Shown: positions 36,593 through 44,891 of the stretch, piece by piece
How the letters are laid out: each line of letters opens with the position of its first letter
How positions within the stretch are numbered: the stretch's first letter is position 1
Source: Paludibaculum sp.
GTDB taxonomy: Bacteria > Acidobacteriota > Terriglobia > Bryobacterales > Bryobacteraceae
Assembly: GCA_029973955.1 (NCBI GenBank)
Contig: JARKQJ010000078.1
Coordinates: 1 to 64,000 of the forward strand
Length of the DNA: 64,000 bases
Direction: 5' to 3'
Program-made: the position numbers and the translations under genes
Notes under the pieces: generated by a model
The model's input: the letters and a program-made list of their open reading frames with translations, nothing else
What the model was told of the DNA's origin: nothing
Databases searched by the model: none

Positions 36593-37390
36593 CTACTGCA
36601 CGGGCCGCAGCGGCTCCTGCGCCACCACCCGCTGCGCGATCTGATTCAACGCATTGGCGTCGCTCCACGCCAGATTCACCAGCGTCACCTCCGCCGCGTC
36701 ACCCGGCTGCTTCGGACCCGCAATCACGCTCGGAGGATTCGCCGCCTTCCGGCCCGTCAGCGACTGGTAAAACACCAGCGCGTTCAGGTACGATCCCGCC
36801 ATCGTCGGATGCGACCGGTCCGGCGAGTGCAGTGCGATCGCGGGAAACTCGATCCGCGTCACCGTCCACGCCAGTCCCGCCGGTACAATCGACGCCCCCG
36901 ACTTCAGCGCAAATCGCGTGAACGCGACATCCAGCCGCCGCTGCTGCTCCGGGAACCCATACCGCGCCCACGTCGCATACAGCACCGTCTTCGCCCCCGC
37001 CTTGGCGATCTCCTCGTGAAACTTCTCCGCGTACTCGAAGTACATCGCCGGATCGTTGATCTCCGGCTCCGCCCCCGGCGCCGGCACCTTGCCCAGCGTC
37101 GAGTACTCCTGCAGCACCACGTAGTCCCATCCGCCCTTCCGGATCAGCTCGATCGCTTCCGCCTTCTCCCAGTGCCATTTCAACGTCTTTCCGCCGCTCA
37201 GGGAAGACTCGCTGACGATGCGCGGGCCGCCCCCCTGGCTCTCCGAAATCACCTCCACCAATCGCGGCAGGTTGTTGTAGTACGTATAGCTGTTCCCGAT
37301 GAACAGCACCCGGATGGGCTTGGGCGTCTCGCTCTGGGCGGAGAGTTGGAAGCCGAGAGCGAGGATGGCAAGGACGGCACGGCGGAGCAT
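36593..37390 (-). CDS. SGNH-type hydrolase (DUF4886-like), exported
   Basis: The 265-residue protein has a signal peptide (LRRAVLAILALGFQLSA). The hydrolase domain begins VLFIGNSYTYYNNLP, the block I of SGNH hydrolases with the nucleophile Ser; block V has the Asp and His in SPDRSHPTMAGSYL. The family corresponds to DUF4886-like or GDSL esterases. It probably removes acyl or acetyl groups from sugars in the periplasm, but substrate is unknown. The start at 37390 is the ATG before the signal peptide; an earlier in-frame start at 37456 lies in the neighbouring terminator. Confidence 0.8.
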   Translation of the reverse strand: MLRRAVLAILALGFQLSAQSETPKPIRVLFIGNSYTYYNNLPRLVEVISESQGGGPRIVSESSLSGGKTLKWHWEKAEAIELIRKGGWDYVVLQEYSTLGKVPAPGAEPEINDPAMYFEYAEKFHEEIAKAGAKTVLYATWARYGFPEQQRRLDVAFTRFALKSGASIVPAGLAWTVTRIEFPAIALHSPDRSHPTMAGSYLNALVFYQSLTGRKAANPPSVIAGPKQPGDAAEVTLVNLAWSDANALNQIAQRVVAQEPLRPVQ

Positions 37391-37422
37391 GCTTCTATTG
37401 TGCACAACTGCGCCTAAACGCG

Positions 37423-37449
37423 AAAAAGCCGCCCCGAAGGGCGGCTTTT
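37423..37449 (-). terminator. Rho-independent terminator of the PEP-CTERM gene
   Basis: On the minus strand: stem AAAAGCCGCCC/GGGCGGCTTTT with a TTCG tetraloop, ending in T5. It lies 22 nt after the PEP-CTERM stop codon and just before the SGNH hydrolase start. Confidence 0.9.
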
Positions 37450-37470
37450 CGATCAAAAAACGGTCGAAAA

Positions 37471-38094
37471 CTAACGTTTCCGGCGCAGGAAGGCGAGAGC
37501 GGCAAGGCCGCCCGCCATCAGCGCGTAGGTGCCGGGTTCCGGAACCTCACCCTGACGCGCATCGGCCACGATCACGTTGTCCAGAGCGGGACCGTAGGAG
37601 TTGTTCTCGAACGAGGTGAACTTCAAAGTGGTGCTAGTGGAAGTCGCGACGAAATTGTACGACTGGCTCACCCAACCCATATTCGCGCTGCTACGCCCAG
37701 TGGTATCAAACCCATAGCCATCAGCGCCCCCACCAACGTCAACATACAGGTACTTGACGGCGAAGCCGCCATCGGGATTGCCCGCCATGTCGAACGTCAC
37801 CAGGTACGCGTTGCCTATCACCGTCGCGAAGGTCGCGGATACCGAACCGGCACCAGTGGACGAAAGGTCCACGCTCCCGTCACCCTCGGCCGGCGTCCAG
37901 TAGGAATGAATCCAATCCACGCCAGCGCCACCGACGGTCCAGACGCCGTTGATGTTGCCGCCGGCGCCGACCGTCTCGAAGCCGCCGCCAGATCCTACAC
38001 CGTTAAATCCATCCTGAAAGATGATGGCCGCCTGGGCGGAAGTCATCGCTACCACCAGCAGGACGGTCAGGAACACAAAACGAGTTACTTTCAC
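37471..38094 (-). CDS. PEP-CTERM protein with choice-of-anchor C/DUF642-like domain
   Basis: The 207-residue protein has a signal peptide (FVFLTVLLVVAMTSAQA), one beta-sandwich domain (GVDWIHSYW, GDGSVDLSSTGAG, VTFDMAGNPDG, LKFTSFENNSYGPALDNV) and a C-terminal PEP-CTERM sorting signal: VPEPGTYALMAGGLAALAFL followed by RRKR. PEP-CTERM tails are processed by exosortase, whose gene is not in the window. The product is presumably placed in the cell envelope or matrix. I chose the GTG at 38094 since GGAGG lies 7 nt before it. A matching promoter and terminator flank the gene, so it is monocistronic. Confidence 0.88.
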   Translation of the reverse strand: MKVTRFVFLTVLLVVAMTSAQAAIIFQDGFNGVGSGGGFETVGAGGNINGVWTVGGAGVDWIHSYWTPAEGDGSVDLSSTGAGSVSATFATVIGNAYLVTFDMAGNPDGGFAVKYLYVDVGGGADGYGFDTTGRSSANMGWVSQSYNFVATSTSTTLKFTSFENNSYGPALDNVIVADARQGEVPEPGTYALMAGGLAALAFLRRKR

Positions 38095-38172
38095 TGTCAA
38101 ACCTCCTCCACTACAAATCACCCTCGACGGGCGCAATCACCCGAGACCCGGGCGGGCGACTTCATCGAAAAT

Positions 38173-38200
38173 AATATACTAGTCCGAAAGCAATAATCAA
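38173..38200 (-). promoter_or_regulatory. Promoter of the PEP-CTERM gene
   Basis: On the minus strand TTGATT (38200-38195), 16-nt spacer, TATATT (38178-38173). The region is far richer in A+T than its surroundings. It leaves a leader of about 70 nt. Confidence 0.6.
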
Positions 38201-38228
38201 GTGGAAAGTACTGGTAAGAATCAACTTC

Positions 38229-38271
38229 TTTGAGGCGCCACCGGGGTTGCTGACACCCCGGTAGCCTCAAA
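38229..38271. other. Strong 16-bp hairpin between two minus-strand genes
   Basis: TTTGAGGC and ACCGGGGT pair with ACCCCGGT and GCCTCAAA, a stem of 8+8 bp with one asymmetric bulge (3 nt against 1) and a 7-nt loop. It lies 31 nt after the stop of the Gfo/Idh gene. No T run follows on either strand. It may stop transcription or protect the mRNA end. Confidence 0.6.
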
Positions 38272-38301
38272 GATAGCCTCTAACGATAGTCCCCAAATGG
38301 A

Positions 38302-39582
38302 TCAAACTTTGGAGGGCACTTCAAATCCCTTCCGATAATTCCGCGTGAGATGAGTGTCGGCCTCTTTGTCTCCGACAAACTTCTCTTTCGCGGAATCGAA
38401 AGTCAAAACGCGGCCGACGCGATACGCAATATTGCCGAGATGGGCGAGGCCGGAAGCCAGGTGCGCGGACTCCACCGGGCCATTCTGATCGGTGGTCTTG
38501 CGCGAGCGGATGGCCTTGATCCAGTTGGCAAAGTGGTCGCCGCCGGCGCGCCGTCCGGGGCCCTTCTCCTTCTTTTGCCCGAGGTAGATCTGATAAGTGT
38601 CGTAGCCGTTCACCACCAGATAGCCCTCCGAACCGTAGAAGATATTTCCTACCATGGCGCCGTCCTCGGCGTTCGTACACCAGGGGCGGACTTCGAACTG
38701 GATGATCTTCTTCTGCTCCGGGTAGTGGTAGAGCGTGGTGAGAACTTCCGGCGTGATCTTATCGTCGTCAAAGAGGAACTTGCCGCCCATGGCGGTAATC
38801 TTCGAGGGGAAACTGTCCACGCCCAGGCCCCACATGCAGAGGTCGGTTTCGTGGATGCCCTGGTTGCCGACGTCGCCGTTGCCGTAGTTCCAGGTCCAGT
38901 GCCAGTTGTAGTGAACGATGCGGCGCGAGAACGGCTCCAGCTGCGCGGGGCCGGTCCACATGTTGTAGTCGAGCCCTTCGGGCACCGGCTCCACGCCCTT
39001 CTTGCCGATGGAAGGCCTCCACCGGAAGACCAGGCCGCGCGCCATGTAGACGTTGCCGATGGTCCCTTTGCGCAGGTGGTCGACCGCCTCCCGCACGGCT
39101 TCCGACGAGCGAAGCTGCACGCCGTGCTGTACGATCCGGTTGTACTTTTTGGCCGCCTCCACCATTTTGCGGCCCTCGTAGATGTTGTGCGAGCCGGGCT
39201 TTTCGACGTAAACGTCCTTGCCCGCCTGGCAGGCCCAGATGGCCGCCAGCGAATGCCAATGGTTCGGCGTGGCGATGGTGACCGCGTCGATCTCCTTGTC
39301 ATCAAAGGCTTTGCGGAGATCCTGGACGATTTTGGGCTTCTTGCCGTACTTCTTCTCAAACTCGGCGGCGCGCTTGTTGGCGACGTTCAAATCGACATCG
39401 CACAGGCAGGTGACTTCCGCATCGGGCTGGTTCATGATGCCCTGGATGTGGTCGCGGCCGCGGCCGTTCACGCCGATCACGGCCACTCTCACCTTGCTGT
39501 TGGCGGACACGGCCTGAGCGGAAGCGAGATGGGAGACGGCCACGCCGCCTGCGCCGGCGACGAAGGTCCTTCGGGTACTCAT
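38302..39582 (-). CDS. Gfo/Idh/MocA family oxidoreductase, Tat-exported
   Basis: The 426-residue protein starts MSTRRTFVAGAGGVAVSHLA with a twin-arginine signal. The Rossmann motif VAVIGVNGRGRDHI, VDLNVANK and the family EKP motif in DVYVEKPGSHN are intact. The C-terminal domain contains NYGNGDVGNQGIHETDL, common in the Planctomycetes/Acidobacteria-type members. AAAGGAG lies 7 nt before ATG 39582 and decides the start over the in-frame codon at 39618. It is probably co-transcribed with nothing; the DUF1080 gene lies 90 nt upstream on the same strand and may feed into the same sugar pathway. Confidence 0.92.
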   Translation of the reverse strand: MSTRRTFVAGAGGVAVSHLASAQAVSANSKVRVAVIGVNGRGRDHIQGIMNQPDAEVTCLCDVDLNVANKRAAEFEKKYGKKPKIVQDLRKAFDDKEIDAVTIATPNHWHSLAAIWACQAGKDVYVEKPGSHNIYEGRKMVEAAKKYNRIVQHGVQLRSSEAVREAVDHLRKGTIGNVYMARGLVFRWRPSIGKKGVEPVPEGLDYNMWTGPAQLEPFSRRIVHYNWHWTWNYGNGDVGNQGIHETDLCMWGLGVDSFPSKITAMGGKFLFDDDKITPEVLTTLYHYPEQKKIIQFEVRPWCTNAEDGAMVGNIFYGSEGYLVVNGYDTYQIYLGQKKEKGPGRRAGGDHFANWIKAIRSRKTTDQNGPVESAHLASGLAHLGNIAYRVGRVLTFDSAKEKFVGDKEADTHLTRNYRKGFEVPSKV

Positions 39583-39671
39583 GGAAAAGCTCCTTTGCGA
39601 TAAAAACTGATATGGCAAATCAGTTCTATCACAAAGGAGCCGGTGAACGGAACAGAAGCGGGCCGGCCGGG

Positions 39672-40298
39672 CTATTTCAGCTCGCGCACCCAGATGTCCT
39701 TGAACTGCATGTGGCCAGAGCCGCCGGAGTGAAGCTGCAGCGCGATGGTGCCCTGGATGAAGGGCGCGCGGGGATCGGTGAAGTCGATCATGGGCACGCC
39801 ATTGAGGCGCGAGGTGTAGCGGTTGCCGTCCACGGTGACCAGCATCTCGTTCCAGTCGTTCTGGCGGACGACGGTCTCATTCTCGGGAGCGGGCCAGACG
39901 ATCCAGGCGCGGCCGAAGCCATAGACGCCGCCGGTGTGGCGGCCGATGTTGCAGTCGATCTCGAACTGCGCGCCCTGGCTGACGTCGGCGGTGCCGGGCT
40001 TGAACTTGGTGTGGAAGTAGACGCCGGAGTTGCCGGTGCCCACGCACTTGAACCGCAGCGACATCTGGAAGTTCTTGTAGTCACGAGTGGTTTCGAGGTA
40101 CCCGTAGCCCTTGGTGACGGTGCGGCCGATCAGGATGCCGTCTTCCACCACCCACTGCTCGCTGCCGACGTTGTTCCAGTTGGAGACGTCCTTGCCGTTA
40201 TAGAGCTGAACCCAATCCTCGCCGGGTGGCTTGGTGCCGGCGGGCAGTTGGGCGAAGGCGGTAGCGCAGAGAGCAAGGGCGAGAATCAGAATCTTCAT
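39672..40298 (-). CDS. DUF1080 (3-keto-disaccharide hydrolase-like) exported protein
   Basis: The 208-residue protein has a signal peptide (MKILILALALCATAFA) and one DUF1080 beta-sandwich: WVQLYNGKDVSNWN, WVVEDGILIGR, FQMSLRFKCVGTGNSGVYFH and GTIALQLHSGGSGHMQFKDI. DUF1080 is a concanavalin-like fold; some members cleave 3-keto-glycosides made by Gfo/Idh oxidoreductases, and the Gfo/Idh gene next door fits that scheme. I chose ATG 40298 (MKIL) because a TATGCT box lies 7 nt upstream and it starts the signal peptide. It is divergent from the next gene by 40 nt. Confidence 0.86.
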   Translation of the reverse strand: MKILILALALCATAFAQLPAGTKPPGEDWVQLYNGKDVSNWNNVGSEQWVVEDGILIGRTVTKGYGYLETTRDYKNFQMSLRFKCVGTGNSGVYFHTKFKPGTADVSQGAQFEIDCNIGRHTGGVYGFGRAWIVWPAPENETVVRQNDWNEMLVTVDGNRYTSRLNGVPMIDFTDPRAPFIQGTIALQLHSGGSGHMQFKDIWVRELK

Positions 40299-40305
40299 GC
40301 GAACA

Positions 40306-40311
40306 AGCATA
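40306..40311 (-). promoter_or_regulatory. -10-like box for leaderless DUF1080 mRNA
   Basis: TATGCT ends 7 nt before the ATG at 40298. It faces the plus-strand TAAGAT box at 40327 across 15 nt. Confidence 0.4.
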
Positions 40312-40326
40312 GCGCGGAGAACCTGA

Positions 40327-40332
40327 TAAGAT
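40327..40332 (+). promoter_or_regulatory. -10-like box for leaderless mRNA of the 495-residue protein
   Basis: TAAGAT ends 6 nt before the ATG at 40339; no ribosome site is present. Confidence 0.4.
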
Positions 40333-40338
40333 CACGCC

Positions 40339-41826
40339 ATGTTGGCATCGGGCCTAATGTGGATGGCTCTGGTGGCGGCACAGCCAGAGGAACTGAAGGA
40401 AACCATCGAACGGCTCCACAGTGCGCCTGTGGAGTTGCAGGTCAACGGCCTGCTCAGCCTGGTGGAGAAGAGTGCCACCAAAGGCAATCTGGATGAGCGG
40501 GCGCTGATCGAGGAGTGCTTCCACCTGGCGGCGCAGGCGGGGCGCGAGTTGCCCTTGACGATGATTGGCGGCGGGCAGGTGGAGGATCCGGACGCGCTGC
40601 TGCAGGAAGCCACCCACCAGCGGCTGGACCGCCTGTCGCTGCAGTCCTGGGCCGTGCGTTTGATGGCCGCCAGGGACAAAGCCAAGGCGCGCGAACTCAT
40701 GGCTCTGCTGCGGCTGCCCGCCTACCGGAAGCTCGAATGCGCAGATCGCACCATGGACGCGCCGGACGCATACTACGCGGCGCTGGGGGTAGTGCTGGAG
40801 ACCGGGTTCAGCGCGAAGGAACGCGCCGACGGAGCGGCCTCAGGCATGGTCCGCTCGGAACTGACCAGGATCACCTCGACGCTGCAACTGGCGGCGCTCG
40901 TCACTGAGTTGTCGCGGCTGAACTGGACCGCCGAGGAGTATGCAGCCATCGTGGCGGCGCTGGGCGATACCGTGGGCGGCCTGCGGGTGGACGACCGCAC
41001 TTTCACCGCCACCGAGCGCGGCCTCTACGGGCTGGTGCCGAAGATCGAACAGTTCGGCCTGCGGGCCAAGACGGCCGGCGTGGCGGCCGACCCGCTGGCG
41101 CAGGGCCTGCGGCAGTTCCTGGCCGCGCATCTCTCCGCGCCGCGCTGCTCCGACACCGCCGCCAACGCACCGCCTCCTCCACAGGGTGTCCGCATGATGC
41201 CCACGCCGCCGCACCCCGAGTTCCCCGACGCCTCCCTGCCCGTCGTAGCCAACTACTTCAACTGCAAGCTGCGCCTGGCCGCCTATTTTCCTTCCACTGA
41301 CCTGCCGCCTCTCGAAAAAGAACAGATGATGCCGGCACGGCTGGAAGGCGCCATGGTGCGCAAGAAGATCTACTGGAGCAACGAGGCGGAGATCACCTCA
41401 CGCGCGCAGCGACTCTATTGGGGTAGCCGGACGGACACGCCGCTCAGCCTGGAAGAGCGCAGCACCCCGGAGTGGCTGCGCCAGGCCGCCGAGTATCGCC
41501 GCATGATCGGCGACTACCGGCGCGCCGAGGGCCAGCCCGCCGAGAGCTGGTTCCTGCACAAGACCGGGCTGATGATGGCGCTGTGGGGCCTGATGCCGGA
41601 GAGCCCGGAGCGGCAGGAGGCTCTGGCCGAAGTCGTGCGGCTGCTGGCCGGTGTGGACAAACGCGAGGTGGGCATCGATCTGTGGGTGTTCGGCGCGCGG
41701 GGCGTGATGGACCGCGCCAGGCGCGGGCGGAAAGACGGCAGCGTCGCGCCCGAAGTGCTGGCCGCCATGATCCAGAGCGGAGATCCGGCGCTATGGATCG
41801 TCGTGAAGATGCAAGAGTGGAAGTAA
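40339..41826 (+). CDS. Uncharacterised 495-residue protein
   Basis: I do not recognise this protein. It starts with a short hydrophobic run (MLASGLMWMALVAAQP) that may be a signal peptide, then is mostly helical, with Glu/Leu/Ala-rich repeats in the first 200 residues. A Pro-rich patch (NAPPPPQGVRMMPTPPHP) near residues 276-293 separates two helical halves; the second half is Trp/Arg-rich. There is no known motif, no transmembrane helix beyond the N-terminus and no metal-binding cluster. Coding quality is good over the full length. It is followed, convergently, by mnmA with a 13-nt gap. Confidence 0.75.
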   Translation: MLASGLMWMALVAAQPEELKETIERLHSAPVELQVNGLLSLVEKSATKGNLDERALIEECFHLAAQAGRELPLTMIGGGQVEDPDALLQEATHQRLDRLSLQSWAVRLMAARDKAKARELMALLRLPAYRKLECADRTMDAPDAYYAALGVVLETGFSAKERADGAASGMVRSELTRITSTLQLAALVTELSRLNWTAEEYAAIVAALGDTVGGLRVDDRTFTATERGLYGLVPKIEQFGLRAKTAGVAADPLAQGLRQFLAAHLSAPRCSDTAANAPPPPQGVRMMPTPPHPEFPDASLPVVANYFNCKLRLAAYFPSTDLPPLEKEQMMPARLEGAMVRKKIYWSNEAEITSRAQRLYWGSRTDTPLSLEERSTPEWLRQAAEYRRMIGDYRRAEGQPAESWFLHKTGLMMALWGLMPESPERQEALAEVVRLLAGVDKREVGIDLWVFGARGVMDRARRGRKDGSVAPEVLAAMIQSGDPALWIVVKMQEWK

Positions 41827-41839
41827 CGAGTGGCAGTAG

Positions 41840-42946
41840 CTACTCGATCCAGCCGCCGGCCAGCACCAGGTCGCCGTCGTACATCACCGCGCCCTGGCCC
41901 GGCGTGACGGCGCGCTGCGGCTGGTCGAAACGCACTTCCACGCGCACGGGATCCGAGGTGGGATAGAGCGTGGCCGGCGCCGGTTCGTGCCGGTTGCGGA
42001 TCTTCACCCGCGCCGCGCGCGGCTCGGTGATAGGCGCAATCGAAATCCAGTTCACGTTCTTCGCGAACAGCGACGGCCGCAGCAGATCCTCATTGCGCCC
42101 GATGGTCACGCGCTGCGTGGCCGGATCGGTGGAGATCACATAGAGCGGCTCGCCCTTTGCCACGCCCAGCCCCTTGCGCTGCCCGACGGTGTAGTGGTGC
42201 ACGCCGGTGTGTTCGGCCAGCACCTTGCCGCTGGTGTCGACGATCTCGCCATGCGTGGCCTCGCGGGCAATGCCACGATCGGCGAAGTAGGCGTCGATAA
42301 AGCCCGCGTAGTCGCCGTTGGGGACAAAGCAGATCTCCTGCGAGTCGTGCTTGGCGGCCGTGGGCACGTTCAGCGAGGCCGCCAGCGCGCGCACCTCCGG
42401 CTTGGTCATCGAACCGAGCGGGAACAGCGTGCGCGCCAGTTGCGTCTGCGTGAGGCCGAAGAGGAAGTACGTTTGATCCTTGGCCAGGTCCACGCCCTGG
42501 CGCAGCTCGTAGCAGCCGCTATCGGCGTTGAAGGAGACGCGCGCATAGTGGCCGGTAGCCACCGCTTCGGCGCCGATGCCGTCGGCCATGTCGAGGAACT
42601 TGTCGAACTTCACGTGGTTATTGCACAGTGTGCAGGGAATGGGCGTGCGGCCGGCCAGATACTCGTCCACGAAGGGCCGCACGACGTCGCGCTCGAAGTC
42701 CTCTTCCAGATTCACGACATAGTAGGGGATGCCCAGCGTGTTGGCCACGGCGCGCGCGTCGTAGACGTCGTCCAGCGAGCAGCAGCGGCCCGTGGCGCCC
42801 TCCACCTGAAGCTGCGGCAGGCGGCGCTGGTTCCAGAGCTGCATGGTGACGCCGATAATGCGCTTGCCCTCGCGCTGCAGCAGCGCGGCGACGGTGGAGG
42901 AGTCCACGCCGCCGCTCATGGCGACTGCGATTAAGGGCTCAGGCAT
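41840..42946 (-). CDS. mnmA: tRNA 2-thiouridine(34) synthase
   Basis: MnmA adds sulfur to U34 of Lys, Glu and Gln tRNAs using ATP. The 368-residue protein has the PP-loop [15 protein letters not shown], the Cys in [22 protein letters not shown], the second catalytic Cys in [11 protein letters not shown] and the C-terminal barrel [12 protein letters not shown]. Length is typical. The start ATG 42946 overlaps the cysteine desulfurase stop by 8 nt (ATGCCTGA), so the sulfur donor and thiolase are translationally coupled, as in IscS/YrvO-MnmA pairs. Confidence 0.95.
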   Translation of the reverse strand: MPEPLIAVAMSGGVDSSTVAALLQREGKRIIGVTMQLWNQRRLPQLQVEGATGRCCSLDDVYDARAVANTLGIPYYVVNLEEDFERDVVRPFVDEYLAGRTPIPCTLCNNHVKFDKFLDMADGIGAEAVATGHYARVSFNADSGCYELRQGVDLAKDQTYFLFGLTQTQLARTLFPLGSMTKPEVRALAASLNVPTAAKHDSQEICFVPNGDYAGFIDAYFADRGIAREATHGEIVDTSGKVLAEHTGVHHYTVGQRKGLGVAKGEPLYVISTDPATQRVTIGRNEDLLRPSLFAKNVNWISIAPITEPRAARVKIRNRHEPAPATLYPTSDPVRVEVRFDQPQRAVTPGQGAVMYDGDLVLAGGWIE

Positions 42947-44039
42947 GGGCGGGGCTCAACTTGCGCAGCCGCGCCACGGCGGCTTCCAGTGCCGCCACCA
43001 GCGCGTCCACCTGTTCCAACGTATTGCCGCGGCCCAGCGAAAAGCGGATGGAGGCTTTGGCCTCCTCGGCCGGGACCCCCATGGCGGTGAGGATGGGCGA
43101 GGGCCGCGTCGCGCCCGAGGAGCACGCCGCACCGGTGGCCACGGCGAAGCCTGCCAGGTCCAGCGCAATCACCAGGGCATCGGCCGCCAAACCGGCAAAG
43201 GAGATATTCGAAGTGTTAGGCGTGCGCGGAGCGCCCGCGCCGTGAATGCGGGTTTCCGGGATCCGTTCAAGAACTAAGGCTTCCAGGCGATCGCGCAGCG
43301 CCTGCGTCTCTGGCCGCGCGAGCGCCGCCGCCGCGCCCAGCGCCGCGATGCCGGGAACATTTTCCGTGCCGGCGCGGCGCTCGCGCTCATGACGCCCACC
43401 GAACTGGCGCTGGCCGAGCCTGACGCCCTCTTTCACAAAGAGCGCGCCCACGCCTTTCGGCGCATTGAACTTGTGGCCGGCGATCGAGTAGAGATCCACG
43501 CCGAGCACGGCAACATCCACCGGAATGCGCCCGGCTGCCTGCACGCCGTCTGAGTGGAACAGTGCGCCGGCTTCGTGCGCGATGGCGGCCAGTTCGGCAA
43601 CCGGCTGGATCACGCCGGTCTCGTTGTTGGCGTGCATGACGGAGACCAGCACCGTATCGGGCCGCAGCGCTGCGCGCAGGTCCTCGACGCAAACCAGCCC
43701 GTCCGCGCTCACCGGCAGCACCGTATAGTCGCCGCGCTGCTCCACGGAGTTCAGCACGGCCGGATGCTCGATGGCGGAGGTGATCACGTGGCCTTCGGGC
43801 GCGCCAAAGACGGCCAGATTATCGGCCTCCGTGCCGCCGGACGTGAAGACCACTTCCTTGGGCCCGCAGCCCAACAGCGCGGCCACTTGCCCGCGCGCCG
43901 TCTCCACCACCTGCCGCGCGCGCTGGCCGAGCGCGTGCATCGAAGAGGGGTTGCCGAAACACTCGGATTGCACCATGTGCAGCACCGCGAGAACTTCCGG
44001 CGCGATGGGGGTGGTTGCGTTGTGGTCGAAGTAGTTCAC
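42939..44039 (-). CDS. iscS: Cysteine desulfurase (NifS/IscS-like)
   Basis: The 366-residue PLP enzyme has [38 protein letters not shown], the PLP lysine in [12 protein letters not shown] and the persulfide cysteine in [13 protein letters not shown]. It supplies sulfur from cysteine; the next gene mnmA is the clear recipient. Loop spacing near the cysteine is that of group I (NifS/IscS). A GTG start at 44039 is likely; no ribosome site is visible. The start lies 23 nt from the divergent SAM hydrolase ATG. Confidence 0.93.
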   Translation of the reverse strand: MNYFDHNATTPIAPEVLAVLHMVQSECFGNPSSMHALGQRARQVVETARGQVAALLGCGPKEVVFTSGGTEADNLAVFGAPEGHVITSAIEHPAVLNSVEQRGDYTVLPVSADGLVCVEDLRAALRPDTVLVSVMHANNETGVIQPVAELAAIAHEAGALFHSDGVQAAGRIPVDVAVLGVDLYSIAGHKFNAPKGVGALFVKEGVRLGQRQFGGRHERERRAGTENVPGIAALGAAAALARPETQALRDRLEALVLERIPETRIHGAGAPRTPNTSNISFAGLAADALVIALDLAGFAVATGAACSSGATRPSPILTAMGVPAEEAKASIRFSLGRGNTLEQVDALVAALEAAVARLRKLSPAHA

Positions 44040-44050
44040 TCTGAGCCCGT

Positions 44051-44056
44051 TATTCT
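44051..44056 (+). promoter_or_regulatory. -10-like box for leaderless SAM-hydrolase mRNA
   Basis: TATTCT ends 6 nt before the ATG at 44063. On the opposite strand, TAAAAT at 44063-44058 could serve the cysteine desulfurase gene, so the two promoters share this 23-nt gap. Confidence 0.45.
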
Positions 44057-44062
44057 TATTTT

Positions 44063-44857
44063 ATGACGAAGCTCCGCCCCACCATCACCCTGCTGACGGA
44101 TTTCGGCACTCGGGATGTGTTCGTGGGCGTCATGAAGGGCGTCATCGCGGCCATCGCCCCACACGCCAATGTGGTGGACCTCTGCCACGAAGTGGAGCCC
44201 TTCCAGGTGGAGCAGGCCCGCTTCCTGCTGAAGCAGAGCTGGCCGTTCTTCCCCAAGGGGACCATCCATGTGTGCGTGGTCGATCCCGGTGTCGGCAGCT
44301 CGCGCCGCGCGCTCTGCGTGGAGGCCGCCGGACACCGCTTCATCGGCCCCGATAACGGCCTGTTCACTGACCTGTTCTCCTTGTCCGGCGCCAAGGCTCG
44401 TGAGATCACCAGCGCGCGCTACATGCTGGGGGCGATCTCAAAAACCTTCCACGGCCGCGACGTCTTCGCCCCCGCCGCGGCGCACCTGGCCGCGGGCGTC
44501 GCCCCTGCCAGGCTCGGCCGCATCGTCAAGGACGCCGTGCGCGCCGAAGCCGGCGGCGTGGTGCGCATCGGCCGCCGCTTCTTTCAAGGCCAGGTGGCGC
44601 ACATCGACCGCTTCGGCAACGTCATCACCAATCTGGACGCGGCCGAGTTCCTGCCGCTGGCCGCAAAGGGGATCCAGGCCAGGCTCGGCTTTGAAGCCAT
44701 CTCGCGCCGCGCCGCCAACTTTGCCGAGGCCCCCGAAGGCGAACTCGTCCTCATCACCGGTAGCGCGGGAACCCTGGAGATCTCAATGAAGGAGGCCTCG
44801 GCGGCGAAACGCCTGGGCGTGGGCATCGGCGCGCCGGTGGAGTTGGAAGTCTGGTAG
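44063..44857 (+). CDS. SAM hydrolase/SAM hydroxide adenosyltransferase (DUF62)
   Basis: The 264-residue protein has the DUF62 motifs: LLTDFGTRDVFVGVMKGVI at the start, CVVDPGVGSSRRALCVEA, FIGPDNGLFTDLF, and in the second domain FFQGQVAHIDRFGNVITNL. These enzymes split S-adenosylmethionine with water to adenosine and methionine (related to fluorinases and chlorinases). It is cytoplasmic. No ribosome site lies before the ATG. The stop codon sits in a 15-nt tandem repeat that runs into the mutM start. Confidence 0.9.
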   Translation: MTKLRPTITLLTDFGTRDVFVGVMKGVIAAIAPHANVVDLCHEVEPFQVEQARFLLKQSWPFFPKGTIHVCVVDPGVGSSRRALCVEAAGHRFIGPDNGLFTDLFSLSGAKAREITSARYMLGAISKTFHGRDVFAPAAAHLAAGVAPARLGRIVKDAVRAEAGGVVRIGRRFFQGQVAHIDRFGNVITNLDAAEFLPLAAKGIQARLGFEAISRRAANFAEAPEGELVLITGSAGTLEISMKEASAAKRLGVGIGAPVELEVW

Positions 44858-44891
44858 AGGCAAGTCTGATCGAGGGAGGTCTGGTAGATGC
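44847..44891 (+). repeat. Three imperfect 15-nt tandem repeats spanning two genes
   Basis: AAGTCTGGTAGAGGC, AAGTCTGATCGAGGG and AGGTCTGGTAGATGC follow head to tail. They contain the last codons and stop of the SAM hydrolase gene, the ribosome site (GAGGGAGG) and the start codon of mutM. Confidence 0.85.
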
